Below, piece by piece: positions 35,252-43,989 of a DNA stretch of 64,000 nucleotides. A program made the position numbers and the translations under genes. Numbering within the stretch: position 1 is the stretch's first letter; the number at the start of each line of letters is the position of its first letter. This stretch comes from CAWCJL01 sp963795775 (lineage in GTDB: Bacteria > Acidobacteriota > Terriglobia > Terriglobales > Acidobacteriaceae): assembly GCA_963795775.1 (NCBI GenBank), contig CAWCJL010000003.1:372001-436000 (forward strand). The letters run 5' to 3'. The notes under the pieces are model-generated. The model was not told where the DNA came from. It worked only from the letters and a program-made list of their open reading frames with translations, and made no database searches.

Positions 35252-36617
35252 TCATAGCTCCGGCCGCAGCATATCCCGGGTCGTCTCACGCCGCCGCACC
35301 AGCCGCGTGTGCCGGCCGTCCACCAGCACCTCCGCCGCGCGCGGACGCGTGTTGTAGTTCGAGCTCAGCGACATCCCGTACGCTCCGGCATCCAGCACTG
35401 CGACCAGGCTCCCGCTTTCGACGCTGCGGGAGTTCGCGATCGCGTGCAAAAAAGTCTCCGGTCTCGCACACGGGCCCTACAACATCGACGGTCTGCGTTG
35501 TCGTGTTTGGTGCGCGCTGCACTGGTGTGATCTCGTGATGCGCGCCGTAAAGGGCGGGGCGCAGCAGGTCGTTCATGCCTGCATCGGTAATGATGAAGCG
35601 CTTGTCGCCGTTCGTCTTTGTGGAAAGCACGCGCGCCAGCAGCGCGCCTGCCTGCGCCACCAGGAAGCGGCCCGGCTCGAGCAGTAATTGCACGTCGAGA
35701 TCGCCGAGCGCACGCCGCAACTCATCCGCATACGCACGTACTGCGGCTTCGGGATTGAAGCGTGAACCGGAGTCGCTCGTTGGACGCAGCGGCTCGTGGT
35801 AGTCGATGCCGAGTCCGCCGCCCGCATCGATCGTCCGAAGCGCAATGCCTTCGGTACGGAGTGACCGGACCAGTTCCGCAACTCGGCTCACCGCCGAAGC
35901 GAACGGCTGCGCGCTGCGGATCTGCGATCCGATGTGAACGCTCACGCCGACCGGCTCAAGCCACCGCGAGCGCGAAGCACGGCGGTAGGCGTCCGGCGCC
36001 GTGGTGATGTCGAGACCGAACTTATGCTCGCGCAATCCGGTGGAGATGTAAGGGTGCGTCTCGGCGAAGACGTCGGGATTCACCCGGAGCGCAATGGGCG
36101 CGCGGCGACGCAGGCGAGAGGCGCGCTCTGCCAAGAGATCGAGTTCGGCTTCGCTCTCGACATTGAATAGCAGGATGCGATTGCGCAGCGCCAGATCGAT
36201 TTCCGCCGCGGTCTTGCCGACTCCGGAAAACACAGTGCGGCGCGCGGCGCGTCTTTGCACGTGGAGCACGCGCTCCAGTTCGCCACCGGAGACGATATCG
36301 AAGCCGGCGCCGTGCTCTGCCATGAGCTTGAGAACGGCGAGGTTGGAATTCGCCTTAACCGCGTAGCAAACCAGATGCTCCTGCCCGGCGAAGTGGCGGG
36401 CGAAGAGTGCAAGCCGCGCGCGCATACCTTGCGCACTGTAGACGTAGAGCGGCGTTCCATATTGCTCGGCTAGCCGGCGGAGTGGAACCCGATCGCACAG
36501 CATTGCTCCAGCCTTGTTGTAGACGAAGGGCCGGGCCGCAACTGCGTCGTGTTGTTTTCCGAAGAGGGAGATGGAGAAAGCCCGTGCGCGAAGTGTATGC
36601 GCTTTATCTTGACACAC
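35252..36617 (-). CDS. lysA: Diaminopimelate decarboxylase, reading frame broken near the 3' end
   Basis: PLP enzyme making lysine from meso-diaminopimelate. Family motifs in order: YGTPLYVYSAQGMRARLALF, CYAVKANSNLAVLKLM (PLP lysine), SGGELERVL, VSVHIGSQI, DAGGGLGIDYHEPL, LLLEPGRFLVAQAGALL, VVGPVCETGDFFARDRELP. After ELP the frame runs into unrelated sequence, while the next frame continues with VESGSLVAVLDAGAYGMSLS and SNYNTRPRAAEVLVDG to a TGA at 35252. One surplus base near 35423 (CTCCCGCAGCGTC) explains this. Without the shift the enzyme loses the GAYG and SNYNTRPR segment of the active site. The start is uncertain: GTG 36617 includes the homologous FVYNKAGAMLCDRVPL; ATG 36503 would remove part of it. 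The gene overlaps the preceding hydrolase gene by 14 bases. Confidence 0.85.
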
Positions 36618-37402
36618 TCTCGCAGAACGCACGGAGCAGCGCGCCCACCGCGGCCGGCTGTTCGTAAGGCGCGTAGTGTCCCATCTCCTGCAGCAGGTGG
36701 AAACGAGCGCCGCTGGGAATGACCTCCGCCAACTGTTGCATCTCCGCGGGTGTGGAGGAGGCATCCAGCGCACCCGCCAGCACCATGCTGGGCGCCGTGA
36801 TAGTCCTTGCGGTCGGCATCGAATCGGGGCGCGCCATCAGCCCGCGCTGTGTAGCGATGACCGCCTCCGCCTGCATCCGCTCCATCATGGTGCGCAGTTC
36901 ATCCAGAATCGCCGGACGGCGCGCCACGCTGGGTTTGCCGACCAGCGCGTCGAGCATGCGGCGAAAGAACGGAGTCGTGCCTTCCCGGCGCACTTCGTCG
37001 ATCCACTCCTCGCGGCGTTGCCGATTTTCCGCGGTGTCCGGCTGCGGCTTCCCGCAGCAGAAGGCCAGGCCGGCAATACGCTCCGGAGCCCGCCGCCAGA
37101 GCTCGAATAATGTGTAGCTTCCGATGGAGCAGCCGATGAAAATCGCGGACTTGACGCCCGCGTGATCGAGCAGTTGCAGCACGTCTTCGGCCAGGCGCTC
37201 GATGCTGATGCCGGCGATGCCGGCATCGGACTGACCGTGACCGCGCAGGTCTGGCAGGAGCAGATGATAACCCGGGCGCAAGCGCCTGCGCTGCAGGCAG
37301 CCAGAAGTGATGATCGACGGGCGTGGGATGAAGCAGCACGACGTCCGGGCCCTCGCCCAGCTCCGTATAGAACAGACGTGTGCCGTCGGCCTGGTAGTCC
37401 AT
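36604..37402 (-). CDS. Alpha/beta hydrolase, frame broken near residue 43
   Basis: The N-terminal part from ATG 37402 reads MDYQADGTRLFYTELGEGPD then VVLLHPTPVDHHFWLPAAQA. The rest (YHLLLPDLRGHGQSDAG, FIGCSIGSYTLFELWRRAPE, a nucleophile-elbow GCSIG, and MGHYAPYEQP with the late histidine) lies in the next frame. The join is at CTTGCGCCCGGGTTATCAT, where one surplus base at about 37273-37276 would restore ALAPGYHLLLPDLRGHG. The total would be about 265 aa, normal for the family. Substrate unknown (esterase, lactonase or peptidase). It lies between the PspC gene (23-base gap) and lysA (overlap), all leftward. Confidence 0.78.
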
Positions 37403-37425
37403 TGAGAGGGCGCGCAGCTCCAGTG

Positions 37426-37767
37426 TTATTGCGGGGGCGGGTAAACCGTGGCGGAGGGCAGATACAGCGGCTCTTCCGGTGCCACCACCCACACCACCAC
37501 GTAGGCGATGAGACCGATGCCACTCACAAACGCGAACACCACGAACAGGATGCGGACCACCATAACATCCCAGCCGTACGCGTTCGCAATGCCTTGGCAC
37601 ACGCCCGCAATCTTGCGTCCGGCGCGCGGCCGCACTAGCCTGCGTTGCGCAAAAGAGGGCGGAACGGCCTGCGATCCGGCAAAGGCTCCGGCCACCGGCT
37701 GACCGCAATTGGGGCAGACCCGGGCATCGGACGCGAGCGGCTTTCCGCAGCTGCTGCAGTAGTACAT
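37426..37767 (-). CDS. Zinc-ribbon and PspC-domain membrane protein
   Basis: 113 aa. MYYCSSCGKPLASDARVCPN, with a following CGQ, is an N-terminal zinc ribbon with two CxxC pairs. RKIAGVCQGIANAYGWDVMV begins the PspC domain, whose hydrophobic helix VRILFVVFAFVSGIGLIAYV crosses the membrane. PspC domains take part in phage-shock-type envelope stress responses in Gram-negatives. AAGGAG precedes the ATG. It is upstream of the hydrolase and lysA genes on the same strand. Confidence 0.9.
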   Translation of the reverse strand: MYYCSSCGKPLASDARVCPNCGQPVAGAFAGSQAVPPSFAQRRLVRPRAGRKIAGVCQGIANAYGWDVMVVRILFVVFAFVSGIGLIAYVVVWVVAPEEPLYLPSATVYPPPQ

Positions 37768-37888
37768 GTCGTTCTCCTTGATGGCGAAAGCAGGATACGC
37801 GAAACTGCTGCTCTCAGCATCGTTATCCTACGACGGAGATACGACCGGGCGCATTCATTTGTTCCCGAAGCTGCGAGCGGGGCCGCGT

Positions 37889-39178
37889 TCAACCCTGGAA
37901 TGGGGTGCGCAGATATCGGCCTGCCTCGTCCGCCTGAGGCGACTCCGGGCTTTCACGCCGGAGATGCTCATAAGCCTGCACCGCCTCGTCGCGTTTACCG
38001 AGTGCGTCGTACTCTTCCGCGAGTTCCAGTTGCGCGCGCCGCTTCAGCTCCGCGCTGATCTCCGGTTGCGCCAGCGCCTCTTTGAAGGCATGCGCGGCCG
38101 CGGTGTGGTCCTTCTGCCCGCGCAGGGTTTCGCCGTAACCGAACCAGGCAAGCTCGAGGTGTGCATTGGGAAAGTAGCCGGGCTGCTCCGCCGCCGTGAG
38201 CAGGGCCTGATATGCATTGCTCGCGCCCTTGCTGTTCCCTTCATCCTTGAGCAGGTTCGCCTGCTCCAGCGTGAAGAGAAAATCCCGGGGATACTGCTCC
38301 TTCAGCGAGCGTGCGATATCCGTGGCTTCGGGGTACTTCCCCTCGCGGCGGAGAAACAGCATGAGCGCCGTGCGTGCTTCGACCGAGGTGATGACCCCGC
38401 GCTGACCGTCATCGCGCAGCAGAGCGAGGCCCCGTTGCCGATCGCCATGCATTCCTGCCATGCCGGCCAGGATACGAAATCCGCGGGGCAGCACCCCGAG
38501 GACGTACTGGTGCACCCCCACGACCAGCTCCGCATCCACGTATTCCGGATCGAGCTTCAGGACTGCGTCGTCGTCCTCGCGTGCGGCGAGCGCCTGACGC
38601 AGCGCTGTGATATAGCTGTGCTGCACTAACCCGACATAAACAGCCCGGAGGCTGCGCGCCCAGGCCCGCGCGAAGAGCGCATCCTCATCCTTCGCGTTGG
38701 TCTTCAGGCGCGTGTCGGAGAGCTCGATGGCGTGTGCGGTCAAGGTCTCGACCTGCTCCGTGACCGCCTTGTTCTCCGTGATCGGCCGCTTATTGGAAAG
38801 AAAGCCGTCGTGCGCGTAAAGGGTGGTGTCGAGGAGGTCGAGCGCGTAGAGATTGCGGAAGACGGTCGCGTTCAGCACGTAGTCGACAGCAACGGGATCT
38901 TGCGGGTGCTCGGCCGCGATCTTCTGAAAGGCCGCCAGCGCGTCGTCATACTCCAGGTTGTAGAAGCGCTGGTACGCCCGCACGACCTCGGGATCGCGGT
39001 TCAAAGCAGCGGTATGCACCGAGGACGGTGGCCCTTGCGCCGCAGCAGAGACTTGCGCACCACTACGCGCAAGCGGAACCGCCAGCAGGAGCAGCAGTCC
39101 GGCCATGCAGGAGCCAGCCTTATGGCGAGTGCCGGCCCAAAGGCGGAGCGCAGGCGAACTGGGCGGCGAGGGAGGCAT
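37889..39178 (-). CDS. Exported tetratricopeptide-repeat protein
   Basis: 429 aa. A signal-like segment (MAGLLLLLAVPLARSGAQVS) follows about 24 N-terminal residues. TPR-type helices run throughout: VVRAYQRFYNLEYDDALAAF, YPEATDIARSLKEQYPRDFL, GYGETLRGQKDHTAAAHAFK, AEEYDALGKRDEAVQAYEHL. A PEYVDAELVVGVHQYVLGVL segment in the centre looks conserved. Likely periplasmic scaffold or binding protein; function unknown. ATG at 39178 used; an internal ATG at the signal segment is possible. Confidence 0.78.
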   Translation of the reverse strand: MPPSPPSSPALRLWAGTRHKAGSCMAGLLLLLAVPLARSGAQVSAAAQGPPSSVHTAALNRDPEVVRAYQRFYNLEYDDALAAFQKIAAEHPQDPVAVDYVLNATVFRNLYALDLLDTTLYAHDGFLSNKRPITENKAVTEQVETLTAHAIELSDTRLKTNAKDEDALFARAWARSLRAVYVGLVQHSYITALRQALAAREDDDAVLKLDPEYVDAELVVGVHQYVLGVLPRGFRILAGMAGMHGDRQRGLALLRDDGQRGVITSVEARTALMLFLRREGKYPEATDIARSLKEQYPRDFLFTLEQANLLKDEGNSKGASNAYQALLTAAEQPGYFPNAHLELAWFGYGETLRGQKDHTAAAHAFKEALAQPEISAELKRRAQLELAEEYDALGKRDEAVQAYEHLRRESPESPQADEAGRYLRTPFQG

Positions 39179-39376
39179 GGGCTCGTGATGTGTGACGCAT
39201 GGCGGCGTCCCACAGTTTCCGTTCCTTCAAAGGGAACCCGGCAAACGAGTGAAAGTTTGCCCGCTGCATGAATTCCTCATGCAGATTGTTTGTGCGCGTC
39301 GGTGCGCGGCCGAAGAAACACGCCGCGGATTGACGCACGGCGCTGCCGGATGACACCTTGGTGAAGAGCAGGCTCG

Positions 39377-39883
39377 ATGACCCGGCACGAAATCCTCAGG
39401 ATCGCAGTGCAGCATGCAAGACAGAACGGGTTCGACTTCCGGCGCTGGTTTCAATCTGCCATCCCGGCGAAGTGGACGAGTCTGGATAACGCGCTCGATC
39501 TGCTGATGCAAAGGCAGACCTACTACGTCCTGCTGTTCTCGCACGAGTTCGCGGCCGCCTTCTGGAAGGCCGGATCGCAGATCACCATCCTGATCCCGGC
39601 GATCTCGTACACGGTGCGCGACAAAGAGGGTGAGCTGGTGAAAATTCATCGCAAGGCCTACGCCCGGCGCACGCTCAAGGCGGACTCGTGGCGCTACCAC
39701 CTGCGCGAGATGGTGGACTTCCCACAGCCGCTGCTATACCTGCGGCGATTTATCGTAAGCCGGGAGGACCTGCAGCGGGCAGAGCGCGAACGTGAAGCGG
39801 CTCGTCTGGCGCGGCATCCCGGCACGGTTCGGGCAGAGGCTCTGGGCACGGCGGCGGGGCGGCGCCGGTCAGCGCCGCGATAG
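39377..39883 (+). CDS. Conserved-looking hypothetical protein
   Basis: 168 aa starting MTRHEILRIAVQHARQNGFD, with FRRWFQSAIPAKWTSLDNAL and YVLLFSHEFAAAFWKAGSQI. The C-terminus is Arg/Ala-rich and low in complexity. It has an amphipathic helical character, no signal and no known motif. The N-terminal pattern recalls small proteins annotated on phage or plasmid remnants, but nothing else supports mobility. It overlaps the 3' end of thiD tail to tail by 15 bases. Moderate confidence that it is a real gene. Confidence 0.55.
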   Translation: MTRHEILRIAVQHARQNGFDFRRWFQSAIPAKWTSLDNALDLLMQRQTYYVLLFSHEFAAAFWKAGSQITILIPAISYTVRDKEGELVKIHRKAYARRTLKADSWRYHLREMVDFPQPLLYLRRFIVSREDLQRAEREREAARLARHPGTVRAEALGTAAGRRRSAPR

Positions 39884-40775
39884 CGAGGCAGTTTCGTCCG
39901 AGCGAAGGTCGAGGCGGAAAAGGTGATGCATGGGCCCGTGCCCCTTTCCGACCGCATACGCGGATTTGAGCGCAACGGCGACATAGGCTTTGGCAGCGAC
40001 TGCCGCGTCCTTGGGGGAACGACCGGCGATGAGGTGGGCAGCGAGCGCGCTGGAAAACGCGCAGCCGGTACCGTGTGTCGCCGTGCGTTGCGACGTGTTC
40101 TCCGGGCAGCCACAACTCTTCATCGCCGCTCAGCAGGAAATCATCCGGCCGATCGAGGTGGCCGCCGGTGACCACCACACAGAGGTCTGGGTTATTCAGG
40201 CTGCGCGCCATCTCTTGCAGCTTCTTTGCGGCGGAGGGCACCTCGGTACGGCTGATAGGGCCGGGAGCCTCAATCAAAAGCGCCAGCTCTGCAAGGTTGG
40301 GTGTGATGCAGCCTACCTGGCCGAGAAGCCGGGTGCGAAGCAGTTTGATACCTGAGCGGTCGAGCAGCATTTTCCCGGAGGTGGATCGCAGTACCGGATC
40401 GAGCACCACGCGGGTGCGGGGCGTCGAGGAGCGGGACAGGAACCGGCTGACCTCGCCGGCAATTACGCCGGTAGCGAGCATGCCGATCTTAACCCCAGCC
40501 AGGGTGAGGTCGTCTTCCAGGCAGGTGAGCGTTTCGCGCACCAGGCGCGGTGCGACGCGGCGCACGGCGCGCACGCCGTGCGTGGATTGCACGGTCAATG
40601 CGGTGATGCACGCAACCCCATATACCCCGTGAGCGGCAAACGTTTTGAGGTCTGCCGTGACGCCCGCTCCGGAGGATGGATCGAAACCCGCAATGGTGAG
40701 CGCGACGGGCACGTTCCCGGATTGGGACAGCGTGGCGGCCGGTTGCGCGGGAGAAACGGACGACAAATGGTTCAC
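39869..40775 (-). CDS. thiD: Hydroxymethylpyrimidine (phosphomethylpyrimidine) kinase, frame broken
   Basis: Kinase of thiamine pyrimidine synthesis. VALTIAGFDPSSGAGVTADL, GVYGVACITALTVQSTHGV, VKIGMLATGVIAGEV, VLDPVLRSTSGKML, ITPNLAELALLI and CVVVTGGHLD are all present in one frame. The essential anion-hole and catalytic motif THGTGCAFSSALAAHL lies in the next frame, ending at 39869. One surplus base between 40078 and 40088 (context ACGCACGGCGACACACGG) separates them. Restored length is near 300 aa. The GTG start at 40775 is uncertain; an in-frame GTG nearer VPVALTIAGF is possible. Confidence 0.85.
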
Positions 40776-40923
40776 CTCGGCTGGTTTCCATCATGCCACG
40801 TGCAACGACCGTGTAAAAAGCACATAGTTCACAGGAAATGTATGTACGATTTACTCACGCTAGTAACACGTATCGGGGGTGCACGGCAAGCGCAGCTCAA
40901 CGTATGTAGATCCTTATTTTTGT

Positions 40924-40953
40924 TTGACTTAGACAACCACGGATTCATACAAT
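40924..40953 (+). promoter_or_regulatory. Candidate sigma-70 promoter for rlpA
   Basis: TTGACT (5/6 to consensus) and TACAAT (5/6) separated by 18 bases, in a locally AT-rich stretch. The expected start site is only about 10 bases before the rlpA ATG, so the leader would be very short. Confidence 0.55.
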
Positions 40954-40969
40954 TGCGTCTGGATACCAT

Positions 40970-41503
40970 ATGAATGGAGACGCGATACATACGAATCGCC
41001 CACTACGATTCTCTATCGTTACCGGCACAGCGCTGGCCTTCGCGCTTCTGCTGCCAGGTATCAAGACTGAGTCTGCCCAGGCCAAGCAGTCTGCGGTCGC
41101 GGTAGACGCGCCAGCACTGGCGAAGGCGCGCAGCCATGAGGGCCGGCGGCACTGGTACCAGTTTGGACGTGCCTCCTGGTATGGCCAGGACTTCCAGGGC
41201 CTGCCCACCGCGAGTGGCGAAGCCTATGACATGCACAGCATGACCTGCGCGCATCGCAATCTGCCGCTGGGTTCGCTGGTGCGGGTAACGAATCTGCGGA
41301 ATCACCGCTCGATCGTGGTGCGCGTAAATGATCGCGGACCGGTGCCCAAGACGCGTGTGGTGGACCTGTCCTACGGGGCGGCGCAGAAGCTCGGCTTTGC
41401 GCAGCGCGGTCTAACCAATGTCCGTCTGGACCTGGTGGATGCGAAGCCTACGGCGGCGGAGATCGCACAGCTCACCTATCCCGAAATGTCCGGCCGACGC
41501 TAA
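40970..41503 (+). CDS. RlpA-like septal lytic transglycosylase / DPBB protein
   Basis: 177 aa. A basic N-terminus and hydrophobic segment (FSIVTGTALAFALLLPGIKT) suggest export, without a lipobox cysteine. The double-psi beta-barrel domain shows GRASWYGQDFQGLPTASGEA, YDMHSMTCAHRNLPLGSLVR, VRVNDRGPVPKTRVVDLSYG: the E, H and D residues of the RlpA active site. RlpA cleaves denuded peptidoglycan at septa in some bacteria. The SPOR domain of longer homologues is absent. A good promoter lies directly upstream. Confidence 0.88.
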   Translation: MNGDAIHTNRPLRFSIVTGTALAFALLLPGIKTESAQAKQSAVAVDAPALAKARSHEGRRHWYQFGRASWYGQDFQGLPTASGEAYDMHSMTCAHRNLPLGSLVRVTNLRNHRSIVVRVNDRGPVPKTRVVDLSYGAAQKLGFAQRGLTNVRLDLVDAKPTAAEIAQLTYPEMSGRR

Positions 41504-41540
41504 GCGGCTCTCCCCCTCCTCCCCCGTTACAATAGCGGCG

Positions 41541-42303
41541 ATGCCAGACCGCAACGCCGACCGCACGCGCCAGACCTCCCAGGCCCGCCGAGACTTCTCA
41601 GGACCGCCTGATCGTCGCGCTGGATTTCCCCACGCCCGAGGGTGCCTTTGCACTGGTGGAGCGCCTGGGAGGCCAGGTGCGCTGGTTCAAAGTAGGCCTG
41701 GAGCTCTATCTCGCAGGCGGCAATGCCGTGGTGCTCGAACTGAAGCGGCTGGGGTACTCGGTGTTTCTGGATCTGAAACTCCATGACATTCCCAACACCG
41801 TCGCGGGCGCGGTGCGCTCCGCTGCACGGTTGGGCGCGGACCTGCTCACGGTCCATGCCGCTGGCGGGAGCGCGATGTTGCGCGCGGCCGCGGACGCGGC
41901 GGCAGAAGTGCCACTGGCGCCGGAGCTGCTGGCCGTCACGGTGCTCACCAGCATGGACGCAGAGGAGCTGCGCGGCATCGGTGTGGCCGCGTCGCCGGCA
42001 CAGCAGGTGCGGCAGCTTGCGGAGCTTGCCGTTCAGGCCGGGATACGCGGCCTGGTCTGCTCCCCGGAGGAGGTGCGGGACTTGCGCGGCTTGTTGGGTC
42101 CGGAGGTGCTGCTGGTCACGCCGGGGATCCGGCCGGCCGGCGCTGGTGTGCAGGATCAGAAGCGCACCGCGACGCCGGGGGCGGCGCTTGCGGCTGGGGC
42201 CAGCTATCTCGTGGTGGGCCGTCCTATCACCCAGGCAGACGACCCGGGCGCGGCGGCACGGGCGATTCTGGAAGAGATGGATGGGGCTCTGGCGCGGGAC
42301 TGA
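41541..42303 (+). CDS. pyrF: Orotidine-5'-phosphate decarboxylase, frame broken near the 5' end
   Basis: Final step of UMP synthesis. DRLIVALDFPTPEGAFALVE, RWFKVGLELY, VFLDLKLHDIPNTVAGAV (catalytic D-K-x-x-D type array), VTPGIRPAGAGVQDQKR and YLVVGRPITQADDPGAAA identify it. In that frame no ATG, GTG or TTG occurs upstream of the essential VALDF until a TAG at 41533; the first is a GTG at 41656, inside the domain. An ATG at 41541 starts an open frame one base off, so one surplus base between 41541 and 41602 (most simply in GCCCGCCGAG) would give a normal start. Length would be about 254 aa. Confidence 0.88.
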
Positions 42304-42331
42304 GCTTCTCTTGGGCGGGACACAAAGGGAA

Positions 42332-42353
42332 AGCCCGGCAACGGGGCCGGGCT
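42332..42353. terminator. Hairpin between pyrF and the zinc-ribbon gene
   Basis: Eight-base stem AGCCCGGC / GCCGGGCT with loop AACGGG, lying between convergent stops. No clear T-run on the plus strand; TTTCCCTTT follows on the minus strand. Confidence 0.5.
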
Positions 42354-42384
42354 CGGTAGCTGGGTTAAACGCTGAAGTAAAGCT

Positions 42385-42564
42385 TTAGAGCTTCTCGAAG
42401 AACTCACACGCGGAGCAAGAGATATACACGCCGCCGGGGGTGCCGCGCTCACGGTCTTTTACGCGCTTCACGATGCGGGTGGGCTTGCTGCACTTGGGGC
42501 AGTCCGTGCTCTTGGACGTGTCCATCATCTTCTTGCGATCGGCGGTTTTGGCGACTTTTGCCAT
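42385..42564 (-). CDS. 59-aa zinc-ribbon protein
   Basis: Small gene: MAKVAKTADRKKMMDTSKST, then DCPKCSKPTRIVKRVKDRER, then GTPGGVYISCSACEFFEKL. Two CxxC pairs (CPKC and CSAC) make a probable single zinc finger, with a lysine/arginine-rich N-terminus typical of RNA- or ribosome-associated small proteins. AGGAG lies ten bases before the ATG. Third bases show the GC-rich codon use of neighbouring genes. It is the last of a leftward group starting upstream with the secreted protein gene. Function unknown. Confidence 0.8.
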   Translation of the reverse strand: MAKVAKTADRKKMMDTSKSTDCPKCSKPTRIVKRVKDRERGTPGGVYISCSACEFFEKL

Positions 42565-42727
42565 GATTCAAACTCTCCTGAAGGGGTGCAGTGAGCGCGG
42601 CCTGCGGCGCGGCGTCTGCTGGAATAGCGGTGCCGACGTTTCGCAATCGTGCTTGCCGGGAGAAGCCCCGCGCAAGAACGACGGAATGGTAAAGGTCCGC
42701 TCGCCTTATTTTACACGGAGCGACAGA

Positions 42728-43894
42728 TCAGCGGACGCCGGCAGCGCTGGCCATGAGGGAGCTACCGGTGCCCTGGCCCGCAGGGGGCAGGGGCGGCGGC
42801 TGTACATGGTCCTTCGGCATCTGCACCGGCTGCATCGGTCCGGGAGGTGCGGCTTCCCCGGGCAGCCGGAGAGAAGGCGCCTTGCCAGGGGAGCTTTCTC
42901 CGTTGGGATTGGCCCGCGCATCGCCCATGTAGACGTCGCGCGTGACCGGATTGCCAAGATAGCCGTCGGTTTCGTCGCGGTCACGAATCACTGGCGTCTT
43001 CCCTACTTCTGCAATCTCAAGACGTGTCACGCGATTGTTGCTGAAGCGGACAAACTGGGTCGGCTTGGGCGCCTCGCCGTAGATCCACTCCTCAAACATG
43101 CCATTGCTGTCCTGCTCGCGCACCTTTTGGTGCGGTTGGCCCACGGCATAGATCACCATCTTGCGATCCATGCCGACCAGCACCTGATGGTTCAGGATGG
43201 CATTCTTCAGCTTGGGCGGAAGCGTATCGGTGTAGGCCTCGACCGGCGTCTTCACGTTGAAGTCGATGACGGGTTGGATGAGCGCGCGGAGCTGGTCCGG
43301 CGTTATCTCCGGTACATGCTTGTCAAAGACGAGCGTGAGGCGCGAGCCCACCGGCGTTTCCCCAGTGTCCTGCGCCAGCGGCGTGTATGCGGAGTTCATG
43401 CCCACGGAAAGGTGCTGCAGATATTTGTGCTTTTTATCCGGTCCGCCGTTGAACTCGAAGATGATGCGGTCGGACTCGATCTTGAAATTGCTGATCGCGA
43501 CGCGATCACCGGATTTCGACGAGATGCCGTTCTTTTGGAGCGCGTCAACGTACCCGCTGCCGCTCGGAGAAAGCGGACCATTGGCGTGGAGCACCAGACC
43601 GTGAGAGCCCAAGGGCAGCGGCCGACGGGCAAAGCCCTGCTCGGCGGCAAAGGCGATAATGAGCTCCTGCCGCGTTCGCACGGAGATTGGCTGCTGCTCG
43701 AGTTCTACCGCGGTGGGTTTGAAGTCCGGCACGCCAGGTACGTGCTCTCGCTGCACGATAAACACCTGTGCCGGTAACCAGGTTGTACCCAGGATGGCTG
43801 TTCCCAACAGGAATGCAAGCCGTCCCGCCCAATTCGCGCGCTGCCGCTTTCCTACCCCAGAGCCCCGCATACGCCTACTCCATGCCGTCATCAT
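42728..43894 (-). CDS. Exported protein of unknown function
   Basis: 388 aa. The N-terminus RLAFLLGTAILGTTWLPAQV is a signal or anchor after some 25 basic residues (a second ATG lies eight codons in). The mature part has FIVQREHVPGVPDFKPTAVE, GHGLVLHANGPLSPSGSGY-like beta strands, RMVIYAVGQPHQKVREQD-like repeats and a Pro-rich C-terminus (PMQPVQMPKDHVQPPPLPPA). No catalytic motif recognised. Probably periplasmic. Confidence 0.75.
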   Translation of the reverse strand: MMTAWSRRMRGSGVGKRQRANWAGRLAFLLGTAILGTTWLPAQVFIVQREHVPGVPDFKPTAVELEQQPISVRTRQELIIAFAAEQGFARRPLPLGSHGLVLHANGPLSPSGSGYVDALQKNGISSKSGDRVAISNFKIESDRIIFEFNGGPDKKHKYLQHLSVGMNSAYTPLAQDTGETPVGSRLTLVFDKHVPEITPDQLRALIQPVIDFNVKTPVEAYTDTLPPKLKNAILNHQVLVGMDRKMVIYAVGQPHQKVREQDSNGMFEEWIYGEAPKPTQFVRFSNNRVTRLEIAEVGKTPVIRDRDETDGYLGNPVTRDVYMGDARANPNGESSPGKAPSLRLPGEAAPPGPMQPVQMPKDHVQPPPLPPAGQGTGSSLMASAAGVR

Positions 43895-43989
43895 GAGCTT
43901 CTTCTATGAAGATGCGCAAGAGGGAGTGGTGAGGCCGTCAAAAAAAATCCGCGGTGGCTTGGGTTTCCTGCGCACCTGTGGGGCTGGCC

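Noticed and set aside
39377..39883. Prophage remnant
   Set aside because: Only a vague N-terminal resemblance; no integrase, attachment site or other phage gene in the window.
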